Assembly (NCBI GenBank): GCA_029204225.1 | Contig: CM055104.1 | Span: 25,001,285-25,065,284 of the forward strand | Reading direction: 5' to 3' | Length of the DNA stretch: 64,000 nt | Origin: Diphasiastrum complanatum | Taxonomy: Eukaryota; Streptophyta; Lycopodiopsida; Lycopodiales; Lycopodiaceae | Shown here: in pieces, positions 54,060 through 64,000 of the stretch | How the letters are laid out: the number at the start of each line of letters is the position of its first letter | Numbering within the stretch: the first letter of the stretch is position 1 | Notes under the pieces: generated by a model | The model's input: the letters and a program-made list of their open reading frames with translations, nothing else | Told to the model about the DNA's origin: nothing | The model's database searches: none | Position numbers and translations under genes: made by a program

Positions 54060-54971
54060 TGTCGTAAATCGAGAAAACAGACAGTTTTAGAGTAGGCACA
54101 AACAAAACGTCTTCAAGTCGTCTGTCTTTGTCATTGGTGTTGAGCCATAGTACTCAAGATGAATGATTTATACAAAATTGTACAAATGAACAATACAATA
54201 GTGAGACAAAAATTGCATTCTAATAAATACCAACAACGAGTATAATGGCTTGAAGTGATAACTTCAACTTGTTGAGTGTGATAACGCTGGCTATAGAAGA
54301 ACTCTGATTATAATGTTAAAAACACTTACTTGTTTGATTCAGCTAGTAGTATATATTTACAAGTGTCTTCAAAAAATATCTTACAAGCATTGAATGCTAT
54401 TTACGCTAGCCTTTGTATATGTACAAAGTGGGCAACTGCTCTTGGGATATTTAGTGGTCCAGATATTTTTAGGGTTGATGATAAGTTGGCAACGTCGATG
54501 TGTCACTGTTGGAAAAATCCGAAAAATGTGAAGGTGCCCTTGAACAGAGAAAGCATGTCAATCCTGAAGGTGCGAATATCCCGAAGGTGCCTTTAAAGCG
54601 AAGTCAAAGAAATGCGAAAAACCCGACAGTGCCTTTGAAATGAATTTTGTTCACAGTGTCACATTTTTTCCAAAGGTGCAAAAACCCAACAATGTCACTT
54701 TATCTCGAAGGTGGAAAAACTCAACACTGTCGCTTTTTACCGAAAGTGTGAAAATGCAGAAAAAGATAAAGGCTCCCAAAAAATGATTAAGGCACAAAAA
54801 ATCCCTAAGGTATGGAAAAGGTGACAGTTTCTTAAAACGAAAATGTTTTTAGGAAAAACGAAGTTTTTTAGAAAAAATACAAAGGTCCGAAATATGTTGT
54901 CGGCCTTCGGCTATTTTCAGGATGATCATTACTTGAACGATTTGTTAAGGATGAGCATAAGAAATTTAACA
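54060..54971 (-). repeat. 5' LTR of W, 912 bp
   Basis: Ends ...AAATTTAACA at 54971 (minus start TGTTAAATTT). Contains an array of degenerate units at about 54500-54900. Confidence 0.85.
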
Positions 54972-57216
54972 TATTGCTAGGCATATCCTTTGATAGTGTT
55001 AGAATCCCAACCTCTCAAGCTTTTGCCCTTCATAGTGTCTCTAGGTACATATTCTCTGATGTCATGAACTAGTAGTTTTGAATCTAGATGACAAACTATC
55101 CTATTGTCATGGCTTGAGATTGATGTTGTTGTTGTCGCATGCTATATGAATGACACTTGTATTTTTTTTTGCATTCATGTTGCCATGACCTTGTGCCATA
55201 TCACACTACTTTTGTAAAGAAAACACATGGAAATATTATAATTCCTCTCTACATCTTTTTATTCCTTTTTGTACCATCCACTATGTTGTTTGTTGCTTGC
55301 TTGTTTGTTCGTACAATGTCGTTTGATTTTAGTGTGTTTCTTTATGTAGCATTATTATGGGTAGGATCTCTTAATGTTTTTGCTCAAATCTTTACATTGA
55401 AGTATCAGCAAAAGTTTTTTGCAGACATTGTTACTTCTTAAGCAAATGACTTCACCATCCATTCCATCGGGACAAAAAGTAGTGAGATGTCAACGCCAAC
55501 AAAACCTTCCACCAGTACTAATGAAGCTGACAAATAGATTGCAACCATCCACTAGAGGGGAATCCGACTACCCACCAACAAAGAAGGATCTCTCCACAAC
55601 ATCGGCAGCCACAGTGCCAGGGAAAGGGAAGAAGGTGTTGGGCCCACTATATTCAAGCCCAAGTCCTTTACAGAAGATCATGCCACTACATCACCAAAAG
55701 CTGCTACAATGCCAAAAGATAAAAAGACAGCAACTCCAAAGCCTCAAAGGAAGACGTCAACTCCTGAAGCCGACAACAAGTGAAGCCACAAGGTGTATAG
55801 GGAGTAGAAGGATTGTTATCCAACTTTGAGCTAAAAGACAAGCCAAGAAAAGGAGACTAGGGCAAGGAGGACAAAAGCTTTGAAACATACATTAAGAATC
55901 CATATTGGCTGCCCAAAAGTAATATAACAGTGGAAGACCCCTCTCCCAAGGAGCAATCAGAAGAGTTTCAGAGAAGTATAGAGCCTTGGAGAAAGGAGGA
56001 CTAGAAGAAATAGACCCATCAGTATAGAAAGAGAAAGCAGCTAGTCCAAGTGCTAAGCCCACAACCAACATGGAGAGAACTATGCTTAATTATGTTTACC
56101 AACAAAGACATGCTGCAAGAAATATGTGGGTCTACTCATAGGAATGAGCCAATCCAACAGTCAGAGCTTGTGCTTAGAACTTATCTATTTGAGTTCGATG
56201 GCTATTGGAATAAAGAGCTGTCTTCATTGGAGCTGAATGTGAACCAGCCATTGCAAATGGAAGAATGGCAAGGCTATACTATAGAGGGACAATCACATCG
56301 ACAAAATATGCCTTGTTGATTGAGTCTTGGGAACAGAACATACTCATTTAGGACATGAGAAAGCACTTAGACCCATGCCTTATAACTGTAAAATAAGATG
56401 GCTAGCATTCGAATCAATTGGGAGCCAGCTAGAGAGAAAAAGAATGGATCTCAAGGATCAAAAAGGAAAGGAGCACCAAAAGACCTTGAAGATGGTGGGT
56501 CTATTAAAATGATTGCTCAAGGAAGTAGTGGGTAAGCAATTGCACTTATGAAAGCAATTCCAGATCAATGCTTTTCCAGCTAAACAATCAGCACTCCGCC
56601 ATCCAACAATAAGAATGGGTCACATCAGTTCGGAGACATTCTCAATGCCAGTAAAAAATTATGTGCTTCCTCCTTACTAAGCTCATGCACATAAATGCAA
56701 CACAGTCAACCAAGATTAGAAGCAGTCTACGATATTCTTCCATGATGGATTCTCTATTAAATACTTGGACGATCAAGCCTGCAAGCCCATTAGAAAAAAC
56801 AATTTCATCTACCATTGATTACACAATCGACCGAGACCAAAGAAAGCGACACAAGCCATTGGGAATCCATCAAGATTCTGAGACTGATATCATCAATTGG
56901 ATTGAAACTCTATTTCAACAATACATTCTTTTTTTTGGCAATCTTTGAAGAAGAATTTCCTTTGTTATTTTTCAAAACTAGTGACCCAAATTGGTTAATT
57001 CACATTCATAAACAATAATGTCAACTTCCTCGACTTGAGTGGAACGGATTTTTGGTTGTGAGATGTATTCTTTTACCATTTGAGTTTGCAATCATTTAAG
57101 GAACATACTTTCTTGTAAATACATCATGATGTTTTGTTCAATACCAGTGTACATTAATAGATACAATCTCACCATTCTCATAATTTGACAATTCAACAAC
57201 CTTGCATAACCAAAAA
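54972..57216. other. Unassigned DNA, possibly old coding sequence at 55440-56950
   Basis: After W no continuation of V is found. Plus-strand frames at 55419-55829 (Lys/Pro/Thr-rich), 56050-56319 (LVLRTYLFEFDGYWNKELSS) and 56661-56948 have a coding-like look but no family motif, and are in different frames separated by stops. They may be remnants of one unknown ORF. A hydrophobic frame at 55157-55441 is not credible. Confidence 0.3.
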
Positions 57217-57550
57217 GGATGGCCAAGAGGATTGTCATCTGCAAGTGTGGCAGTCATTGTACCCACCTTGATTTCCTGCACATTTCCCATCCAAAAGTTA
57301 GCAAGTTCTTATTGTCTTTGACGAGATTTGGAGTGCCTAAACACATATATTGGAAAACCAGATTCTTGAGAAAGCAAACAAGAGGATGGCCAAGAGGATT
57401 GTCATCTGCAAGTGTGGCAGCCATTGTACCCACCTTGATTTCCTACACATTTCCCCTCCAAAATTTAGCAGGTACTTCTTGTCTTTGACAAGATTTGGAG
57501 TGCCCAAACACATATATTGGAAAACCGGATTCTCGAGAAGGAAGACAAGG
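57217..57550. repeat. 167-bp tandem duplication
   Basis: 'ggatggccaagaggattgtc' begins at 57217 and again at 57384; the copies differ at roughly one base in twelve. The period is not a multiple of three. Each unit contains an ATG frame (MAKRIVICKCGSHCTHLDFL), which therefore changes frame between units. Confidence 0.9.
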
Positions 57551-57654
57551 TTATTCTAGAAAATCATATTAAATCTAAACATTTCTTGGATTTTTGTGAG
57601 AACATAAGAAAAAACAACAGTTTTTAATTTAAAAAAGATACTATTTTTTCATAA

Positions 57655-57835
57655 AAACACCTCCCTTGATACGGGAAATTGATACACGGTATCAATTTTC
57701 CGTATGAAAAAAAAAAAATCCCTTGATACGGGAAATCGATATCCGGTATTGATTTCCCATATGAAAAAAAAAAAAAAAAAAACCTCCCATTGATACGATA
57801 AATCGATATCGCGTATCGATTTTTTGTATAAAGAG
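57655..57835. repeat. Three tandem hairpin units separated by poly-A
   Basis: Each unit is an imperfect palindrome: 'gatacgggaaattgatac' / 'ggtatcaattttccgtat', then 'gatacgggaaatcgatat' / 'ggtattgatttcccatat', then 'gatacgataaatcgatat' / 'cgtatcgattttttgtat', spaced about 65-75 bp with A12-A19 runs between. The minus-strand frame with repeated SYGK.IP and FPYQG merely reflects the repeats. Confidence 0.88.
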
Positions 57836-58429
57836 AGGTTTTTTTTAATGAAAAAAGAATATCTTTTTTTATGTATACATATTGATAATGATAATTTGAG
57901 TTTGCAATCATTTCAAGAACATACCTTTTTTTTTTTAAATATTGATATATAATATTGATCTATCTTTGACGAGATTTGTAAGTGCCAAATACATATGCGA
58001 GATTTGCGAGTGCCCAAACACATTTTATTTATATCTTTCCCAGGATATTGTTTTCTTATCATTGTAGGTATTTTTTTATTACAAAAGATAATGGTACATT
58101 AGATTGAAATAGTTAGGATTTTTCTTACTCTCGACCTATAAAAGTAGTTTTTATAAAATTTCAACTACTAATTTTTCTCATCATTGCTCATTGTTTGGAT
58201 GATATCACACATGATGTTTTACCTTATATTTACAATATGGATTTGACATTATCCAAATGAAAGACAATTTTTAGGTAGTAGTTTAAATATGAGAAAACAC
58301 AATAAAGGACATAATCTATTATAAATTTAATTTTAGCTAAAAAGAATGTTCTTTAAACATTTTGTTTAATCGGTTTGTTTTGGATTGTGAATTTTTTACT
58401 TGTAAGAATTTTAAATTTTAGTTTATTTT
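57836..58429. other. AT-rich DNA, no gene
   Basis: Poly-T runs and short frames only; nothing assignable before the gag remnant R. Confidence 0.5.
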
Positions 58430-58935
58430 GAGTCTTCTTCTTTTGGTAAGAAGAAACATAGGTCTAAATTGAAGTGCTTCTATTGTGGCATCAAAGGTCA
58501 CTTTGCTAGTGATTTCTACCAAAAGAAAAGAGATCAAGGAGACAAGCAAGGTAATATAACTCTTGATGAAGATGGTGTTGATGCTCAAAACACAAGTGAT
58601 GATACTTTTATGATGTCTTCATGTTTGAGTTCTATTGTTGGAGATATTGAACCTGATAGTGGAGCAAGCTCACACATGACTTTTCACAAGGAGTATTTCA
58701 CTTCTTTATTGGCATGTGGAGATGATAAGAGGGTGATCTACATGGTCAATGATGGTGATTGTGCAATCAAAGAGATTGGCACAATTCCTATTTCTCGCTC
58801 GACAAATAGGAATGTTCATTTGAAAAATGTTTTGTTCATTCCATCTATTACTAAGAACCTACTTAGTGTGAGTCAATTGCTAAGAAAAGGTCTTAAAGTG
58901 AAGTTTTATGAAGATGCTTGTACGATCAGAGTGCG
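58430..58935 (+). pseudogene. E-family gag-protease remnant R
   Basis: Plus strand: knuckle CFYCGIKGHFASDF (last Cys lost), KKRDQGDKQGNITLDEDGVD, protease DSGASSHMTFHKEYF with the preceding WWI deleted, VNDGDCAIKEIGTIPIS, NRNVHLKNVLFIPSITKNLL, SVSQLLRKGLKVKFYEDAC. Very close to E. Similarity stops at about 58935; integrase does not follow, and 58936-59400 is unassigned AT-rich DNA. Confidence 0.9.
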
Positions 58936-59405
58936 ATATTTTGGCGAGCATTTCTCGACGAGCTTTTCATGGTGAGCTTTTTGTGGTGAGCTTTTTTTAA
59001 GCCAATTTGCAGATTAGTGACTTTTTAAGAACAAATTTTTATGAATACATCGATGCTTGAAAATAATTGCACCAAAACTCGTGTGGCAAGAACTATAATC
59101 AAGAATTAAAACATATTATAATCTAGCTAGAGTTCATTGTCTTCAAGAGTACTTTTCTCAATATCCATTTCAAGTGCATTAATCAAAATAATAGTTGGTA
59201 GCTTGGGTACAATACTAAAATATAATGCATGCACAAAAATATGACAACTTCAGCATCCATTTAGTTGTAACTATTTTGAACATGTTTGAGTATGATTTGA
59301 ATTACCACACACTCTCAAACAAAATCCAGTATCAATCCCATGTAAAATTGATGCTTGCTTTGATGATCCTCACACCCAAAAATATGAACAAGAAATTATA
59401 GCTTC

Positions 59406-59698
59406 TGTTAGCAAACAATTATACTGTGTTCATTGTCAACAATAAAAAAATGCAACATCAAGCATTCACCATAAACAATCACCAAGTAGGGAGACGGAAG
59501 AAGAACACGCAATATCACTCTATCACACTGCCACATACTGAATGTGAAATGTACATATAAACCCTAAACTCTGATAGAGAGGGAGAACCTAGGAGTAGAC
59601 TACTAGACTAGCCAACGGCTAGTTACAGCCAGTAATAAAGTACATCGTAAACAGTAACTAAGAAGTGTAACAATGAAGTTTATCATTGATTTCTAACA
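59406..59698 (-). repeat. 3' LTR of copia P, 293 bp
   Basis: TIR TGTTAG...CTAACA. The minus-strand PPT TTGAGGGAGAG (59697-59708) adjoins and partly abuts the LTR start. The presumed TSD copy is GCTTC (59401-59405); its partner is not in view. Confidence 0.85.
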
Positions 59699-59957
59699 CT
59701 CTCCCTCAATGATAAAATTACATTCTTCTACTCCTAGTAGAGTACGAAACTTTTCAAATTTACATCTATCTAATGACTTAGTAAAAATATCTGCCACTTG
59801 ATCTTCAGATTTACAAAAAACAAGATCAATGTCTCCATCAAAAAATTTCTCTCGAAACAAAATGATAATGTATTTTGATGTGCTTGGTTCAAGCATGTAA
59901 AACTGGATTTTTGGCAAGGTGAATGCAGCTTTGATTGTCGCAAGATATAGTAGTTGT
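59699..59957 (-). pseudogene. RNase H C-terminus of copia P
   Basis: Minus frames: LPKIQFYMLEPSTSKYI, FREKFFDGDIDLVFCKSEDQ, VADIFTKSLDRCKFEKFRTL, LGVEECN, ending EGEC at the PPT. This is the C-terminal end of copia pol, after the catalytic centre. It is cut at 59957 by the LTR of Q2, so the rest of P would lie beyond Q2, outside the window. Confidence 0.88.
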
Positions 59958-60775
59958 TGTTGGGGGTATTCCCAACAAAGTGTAAATAAATAAAATCATC
60001 CAATAAAATGTGTTGTGATGGCATGGCATCCTACGTGTATAAATCCATGGCCCAATGAGCACGCAAGTGAAGTTGTAAATAAAATAATAGACTTGGGCCC
60101 TTTGTAATTAAAATAAAACTTGAGGCCCAAAATCAATTCTAAACTTAGAGTTTACTTTTTAGAGTTGGGTCCAATTTTGGACTCACATGAATCTTGTGAT
60201 TTCCAATGTACTTTTTGTGGACCCTTGGATCAAGTTGGATCCAAAATGAATGAATATGATCAATGTGAATATTAGCCAAAAGGATTGAGGAGCAAGGCCC
60301 TTCCCCATTTTATAAAAAGACACCATTTGTACACTATTTTCATGCTTAATGGAGAGGAGAAGACTCTACCATTTTGAGAGCTCAAGCATCCTCATTTGCT
60401 AATCAATCTTGTTTATGCTATTGTTGTGATTGCTTGTTATTTTCATTTCCCATGCTTTTTTGGTTATGCTAGTTAAGGTTTTTCCATAAGCAATGACATT
60501 GAGCATTTAAGCTAACCTCCATCTCATCTCTCTCTCTTTCTCTCTTCTCTTCTCTCTTCCTCTCCTTTTCTATCCCTTTCCTTCACCCAAATCATAATGA
60601 ATGCTAGTGTAGAGGAGTAGAGTTAAGGGAGAGTAGTGTTAGTGGTGAATAGAGTTAGGGAGGAAGTAGGAAACTAACTAAATTTAGCATCTATGCATAG
60701 TTAGGTGGCTATCCAGTGATCTAACTCTTGTTGACAGGCGGGAGGATTATATTATGCAAGATTTTTGACCCTACA
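59958..60775 (+). repeat. 5' LTR of gypsy Q2, 818 bp
   Basis: TGTTGGGGGTATT...GACCCTACA, followed by a tRNA-Asp-type PBS. Related to Q1. CT-rich stretch 60525-60590. Confidence 0.88.
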
Positions 60776-60776
60776 A

Positions 60777-60794
60777 TGGTGTCGTTGCCGGGGA
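60777..60794 (+). other. Primer-binding site of Q2 (tRNA-Asp type)
   Basis: TGGTGTCGTTGCCGGGGA, one base after the LTR. This PBS type is known from plant Ty3/gypsy elements such as the Athila/Tat group. Confidence 0.88.
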
Positions 60795-60957
60795 TAGGTT
60801 TTCACTAACTAGTTTAGCTATTTTCTTACTTTTTAGAGTAGTTTTAGGTAGATTTCTAGGTGTTTAGAGTTAGTTTTTTATATTTTTTGTGTTTGGACTG
60901 TTCACAACTAGCGAAAAAGGTGTGAGAGGGTAGAGGCCCTGAACAGCCTCTAAGGGC

Positions 60958-61640
60958 TTGACACACCAATCTGTATTTTTGGAGGAAAAAAGAGCCTAAA
61001 ATCTCATCAGATTTTTATATCTTCAGAACTAGTGTGAATTAACTCTTGCATGACTGGCAGCAGCTCCAGGGTACTATCCCAAACCTGCATAGAAACCTGC
61101 GAGAGTTAGTTTCAAGTAGATTGTAAAAATCAGAGAAAAATCATAAAAAATTCAAAAAACCCTTAAAAAAATCCAAAAAAATTCAAATCTTTATAAGAAC
61201 TCTTGTAGAGCCCTCTGAAGTTCCATCTCAGTGAGACCAGGACACAAAGAAGCTTGCAAGAGTTAGTTTAATTCCAGTGAGCAGAAAATTGGATTTAAGT
61301 GCAAAAAAATCGCTAAAAAGTGAAAATCCAGCAAATCCTTCCAGTAAGAACTCTCGCAGACCCTCTCAATCGATTCAGAATGATCATTTCCATCAGTGAT
61401 TTAGCCTGCGAGAGTTAGTTTTGAGATTTGGTGAAGATCAAGCCAAAAAAGTGGTTTTGAACCCTTGTAGACAGTGAAATTTTCACTTCTTGCAAGAGTT
61501 AACTCTCGTAGAGAATTCTATAGTGAAATCTGACCCAGATCCAACTACTGTGAGCCTTGCGAGAGTTACTTCCCAAAGATTAGAGAGATATCAGATTTTT
61601 TATCTGCAAAAATAGCTAAAGAACCCTCGCAGACCAGATC
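60958..61640 (+). repeat. Q2 leader with alternating inverted 'GCGAGAGTTA' motifs
   Basis: About ten copies of a 10-14 bp motif alternate between AACTCTYGCAG-like and CTGCRAGAGTTAG-like orientation (about 61040, 61096, 61198, 61253, 61349, 61404, 61460, 61491, 61501, 61555, 61622). No coding frame spans it. Confidence 0.8.
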
Positions 61641-61849
61641 AGTGGAAAGATCTGCATCAGATCCAGCTACTGCCAAAATATCAAGTCAATCAGTACAAGG
61701 AGTAAAAAGTTATCAAGGAAAAACCACCTTAAAAGGCCTAAAATTCTCTTTCGGCCGATCAGATCGATTAGATCTTTGAGATCCAGACTGCATTCTAATG
61801 TATAAGCAAGATCCAATCACTTTGGAACCCACCATCAGATGAATCTGAG

Positions 61850-62656
61850 ATCGAGATGATCAATAGCATGAAGGATAACAAATCAAGCACCACACCTTCC
61901 CAGATTAGCAGCCGTACAACAAGAGACAGAACCGGAACCAGCACCAATGGATCCAATGGGACAACCCGTACTTGTCGCTCCCTTGCAAGCAGTCCGGAGA
62001 GCACCATAGATGGAAATACCAAAATACGACGGATTATCAGATCTCATCCGATTACTCCAGATCTATGAGCAAGCTTGTGAAATCTACGACGAACGGACAC
62101 CTGCGGAGAAGCTGATGATGTTCCCCATGTCCTTATTGGAGTGGCTCAGGATTGGCTTTTTAACATGTCGGAGGAAGAAAAATTCACCTGGGAAGTGGTT
62201 AAGGCGGCTCTCATTACGCGCTTTAAACCAAGAAAGTTCCTAGAAGACCCATTTCTCCTACTGAGCAAAGTCAAGATGGAAAAACGAGAAAGGGTCAAGG
62301 ACTATATTGAGCAGGTCAAACACCTATGATCCGAGTGCAGTGCAGTCCTAACTCCCAATCATGCGGTGATCATGTGGTTCCTAGTCGGACTACCACGAAG
62401 CATCAGAAGAGAACTGAAACGACAGGAGCAATACGCTACTTTGCAAGAAGCTATGGAAGATGCCATCAGGGACGAGGATGAGGGATCTGACGATGAATAT
62501 CCATCCACCCACACTCCTACTCCTTCGTTAGCATCATCATCATCAACCGCATCTGCTCTATCCATAGAACTGCTGTTGGAGCAAATGACGAAATTACACA
62601 AACATCAGATGGAGCAACTTACGGTGCAGTTTGACCAGAAACTGAAGGCCTTATAG
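61850..62656 (+). pseudogene. gag of gypsy Q2
   Basis: Three frames joined by shifts: a Ser/Thr-rich N-terminus (DESEIEMINSMKDNKSSTTP), MEIPKYDGLSDLIRLLQIYE with YDERTPAEKLMMFPMSLLE, then AQDWLFNMSEEEKFTWEVVK, ALITRFKPRKFLEDPFLLLS, a stop after VKHL, WFLVGLPRSIRRELKRQEQY and an acidic tail. This is the retrotransposon gag pattern of gypsy elements (W..., RF, L.GL). A stop ends it before any knuckle, and protease plus RT palm are missing from what follows. Confidence 0.85.
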
Positions 62657-63056
62657 GGAGATATAACAGCAACGCCGATGCATCGAAGTATGTAGTTGGA
62701 GCAGTCTTAACCCAGCCAGATGAAACAAAAAGGATTTTCCAATCTGATTTGCAAGCCGACAGCTCAGTGATACCGAAATGAATTATTCAACCACAGAACG
62801 GGAAGCACTGGCACATTTTGCTTTTTATACGGACCATCAACCCTTGCTCTATCTCGTTAATAAAACTTGCAACACCGGGAGAATCACCAGATGGCTATTT
62901 TTGTTGTTGGAATTTGATTTTTGGATAGTAGTTCGCAATGGAAAACAACATTACATGGCAGATCATGTATCACGAATCAAGAGGAAGGAGATTGCAACCC
63001 AACCTAACGATGAGCTAGCAGATGCTATCTTATTTTACGTGGACACAGTACCATAA
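62657..63056 (+). pseudogene. RNase H of gypsy Q2
   Basis: NADASKYVVGAVLTQPDETK (first Asp region), a shifted segment, STTEREALAHFAFYTDHQPL, LYLVNKTCNTGRITRWLFLL and HYMADHVSRI, then DELADAILFYVDTVP and a stop. Standard gypsy RNase H, directly downstream of gag, so a deletion has removed protease and RT. Confidence 0.88.
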
Positions 63057-63434
63057 TGGGCTGCCGACATTGTTGAATATCTAATGCGGGGCCAACCAGA
63101 CAAATCAATACCAAAGGCGGAACAGCAGAAATTGATCTTGAAGGCTAGACCTTATCAACTGATTGCCAGCCAGCTATACCGAAGAGGACTAGATGGAATT
63201 CTTCGGCGGTGTATTCTTCCTCATGAGGCCACCCAGATCATTTCACTTTCACATGAAGGCATGGGTGGGGGCCATTTTGCATCCGACATTACAATTTGCA
63301 AGATCCTGCAATCAGGATGTTGGTGGCCAATGATTCATAAAGATACGGAGGAATACTTTAAAAAGTGCAATATGTGTCAAAGGGCGAGAAGGCCAACAAA
63401 ATTGAATTATGACCTACTACATCCGATGCACTAG
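63057..63434 (+). pseudogene. Integrase zinc-binding domain of gypsy Q2
   Basis: An open frame of about 117 codons from 63084. LILKARPYQLIASQLYRRGL, then the HHCC module: ISLSHEGMGGGHFAS (both His), CNMCQRARRP (both Cys), and QSGCWWPMIHKDTEEYFKKC between. It would contact the LTR ends. The frame stops at 63434, and the catalytic core (D,D35E) is not present. Confidence 0.9.
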
Positions 63435-63682
63435 CAACTGAAAAGGAAAGACACAAAGCATGGCATGATCACAGGTTACAAAAGAAGGATCTTCATTCCG
63501 GAGATCTAGCCTTGATGTATAAAACCAAGGCGATCAAAGGGAAATTAAAATTCACAGGTGAAGGTCCCTATCGGATCAAGGAAATTCTTAATCATGGAGC
63601 CGTGAATTTAGAAAAGTTAGATGAGATACCATTCGATACACCCATCAACGGTAGCCGGTTGCACAAGTACTGGCCACCATAG
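63435..63682 (+). pseudogene. Integrase C-terminal region of gypsy Q2
   Basis: ATEKERHKAWHDHRLQKKDL, HSGDLALMYKTKAIKGKLKF, TGEGPYRIKEILNHGAVNLE and RLHKYWPP, the usual end of gypsy integrase after the core. Joined to the zinc module by an internal deletion. Confidence 0.88.
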
Positions 63683-64000
63683 TGAGATAGATCCAGATTG
63701 GTGGGGGCACGTTACAAAATGCTAATCTGCTAAGCCATCACCGCTAGATCTAAAAAAATCAAGCCAAATCAAGCTAGTTCCATCAAGATTCAGGCAGATC
63801 TGGCAAGATCGAGAAAATCCATCAGAATTTAAGAAGGATCCAGATCCAGATAGGATAAAAAAGGAAGCAGGTCATTAGATTGATTGAGGGATCTGTTACC
63901 AAGTATCCATTAAAAATTTCAGAGAATCACCAATAGTCAGATCAAACCTGGATGAAGATGATTACCAAGTTACAAAAGTTAAAAATCCAAAAATCTCGAG
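63683..64000 (+). other. 3' untranslated part of Q2, PPT-like tract
   Basis: TTGGTGGGGGCAC at about 63698-63710 resembles a polypurine tract, but no TGTTGGGGG LTR start follows, so the 3' LTR is beyond the window or lost. Confidence 0.5.

Larger units (their letters stand above)
49152..54971 (-). mobile_element. copia element W, minus strand, full length but decayed
   Basis: LTRs at both ends, PBS, gag, integrase, RT, RNase H and PPT in the standard copia order, all with stops or frameshifts. It sits at the broken 3' end of V. No clean TSD: the outer 50 bp of the 3' LTR have a deletion. Confidence 0.88.

Noticed and set aside
57624-57911. 95-codon minus-strand frame with internal repeats
   Set aside because: Its repeats are the hairpin array and poly-A runs, not a protein family.

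Overview
The window looks like nuclear DNA from a plant with a large, repeat-rich genome. It is AT-rich. It holds at least a dozen LTR retrotransposons of the Ty1/copia and Ty3/gypsy superfamilies, most nested inside one another and decayed. Primer-binding sites match plant tRNA-iMet (TGGTATCAGAGC) or, for one gypsy family, the tRNA-Asp type (TGGTGYCGTTGCYGGGGA). Nothing bacterial, organellar, rRNA-like, tRNA-like or CRISPR-like was seen. The species cannot be told from the sequence. Family labels A to Z below are mine.

1-13.2 kb: copia element A (+), with its 5' LTR cut by the window edge and its 3' LTR ending at 6782. Its gag is split by minus-strand element B (1147-5212). Fragments C (7.6-8.9 kb), D (10.0-10.6 kb) and D2 (10.6-11.8 kb) follow, separated by anonymous AT-rich DNA.

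13.2-25.1 kb: a plus-strand gypsy (G1) is broken by copia E (13447-17941) and by copia F/U (19009-about 24242). E keeps gag, protease and integrase, but an ORF with no visible reverse transcriptase (RT) motif stands where RT should be. F carries a good RT-RNase H followed by a non-canonical zinc-knuckle ORF that is also present in B.

25.1-41.7 kb: E-family remnants interrupted by a 1.2-kb solo LTR (X1), then gypsy fragment K1 and E-family copy H. H is split by Z (30015-40796, TSD AATAG). Z carries a second solo LTR (X2, TSD CTCGT), a gypsy with pol but no gag (Y, TSD CCTCC) and its own acidic, RT-less ORF. Q1, a gypsy LTR with tRNA-Asp PBS, closes the block.

41.8-58.4 kb: the K2 LTR; anonymous DNA; one convincing non-transposon gene start on the minus strand (ATG at 45337, a 425-bp GT-AG intron, exon 2 at 44830); copia V, with protease fused to RT by deletion; full-length but decayed copia W (49152-54971); unassigned sequence; a 167-bp tandem duplication; and three tandem hairpins.

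58.4-64 kb: E-family gag-protease remnant R, copia P (3' end only), and gypsy Q2 with its 5' LTR, an unusual leader of alternating inverted repeats, gag, RNase H and partial integrase.

The transposons do not work together as a pathway. They are layers of insertion, and order can be read from who interrupts whom: G1 then E and F; H then Z then X2 and Y; E'' then E' then X1; V then W; P then Q2. The most unusual items are the RT-less ORFs in the E and B/F families, a recurring LTR palindrome of the form TTCACA-NN-TGTGAA, and the Q2 leader repeats. Boundaries not fixed by a TIR, TSD, PBS or PPT are approximate.
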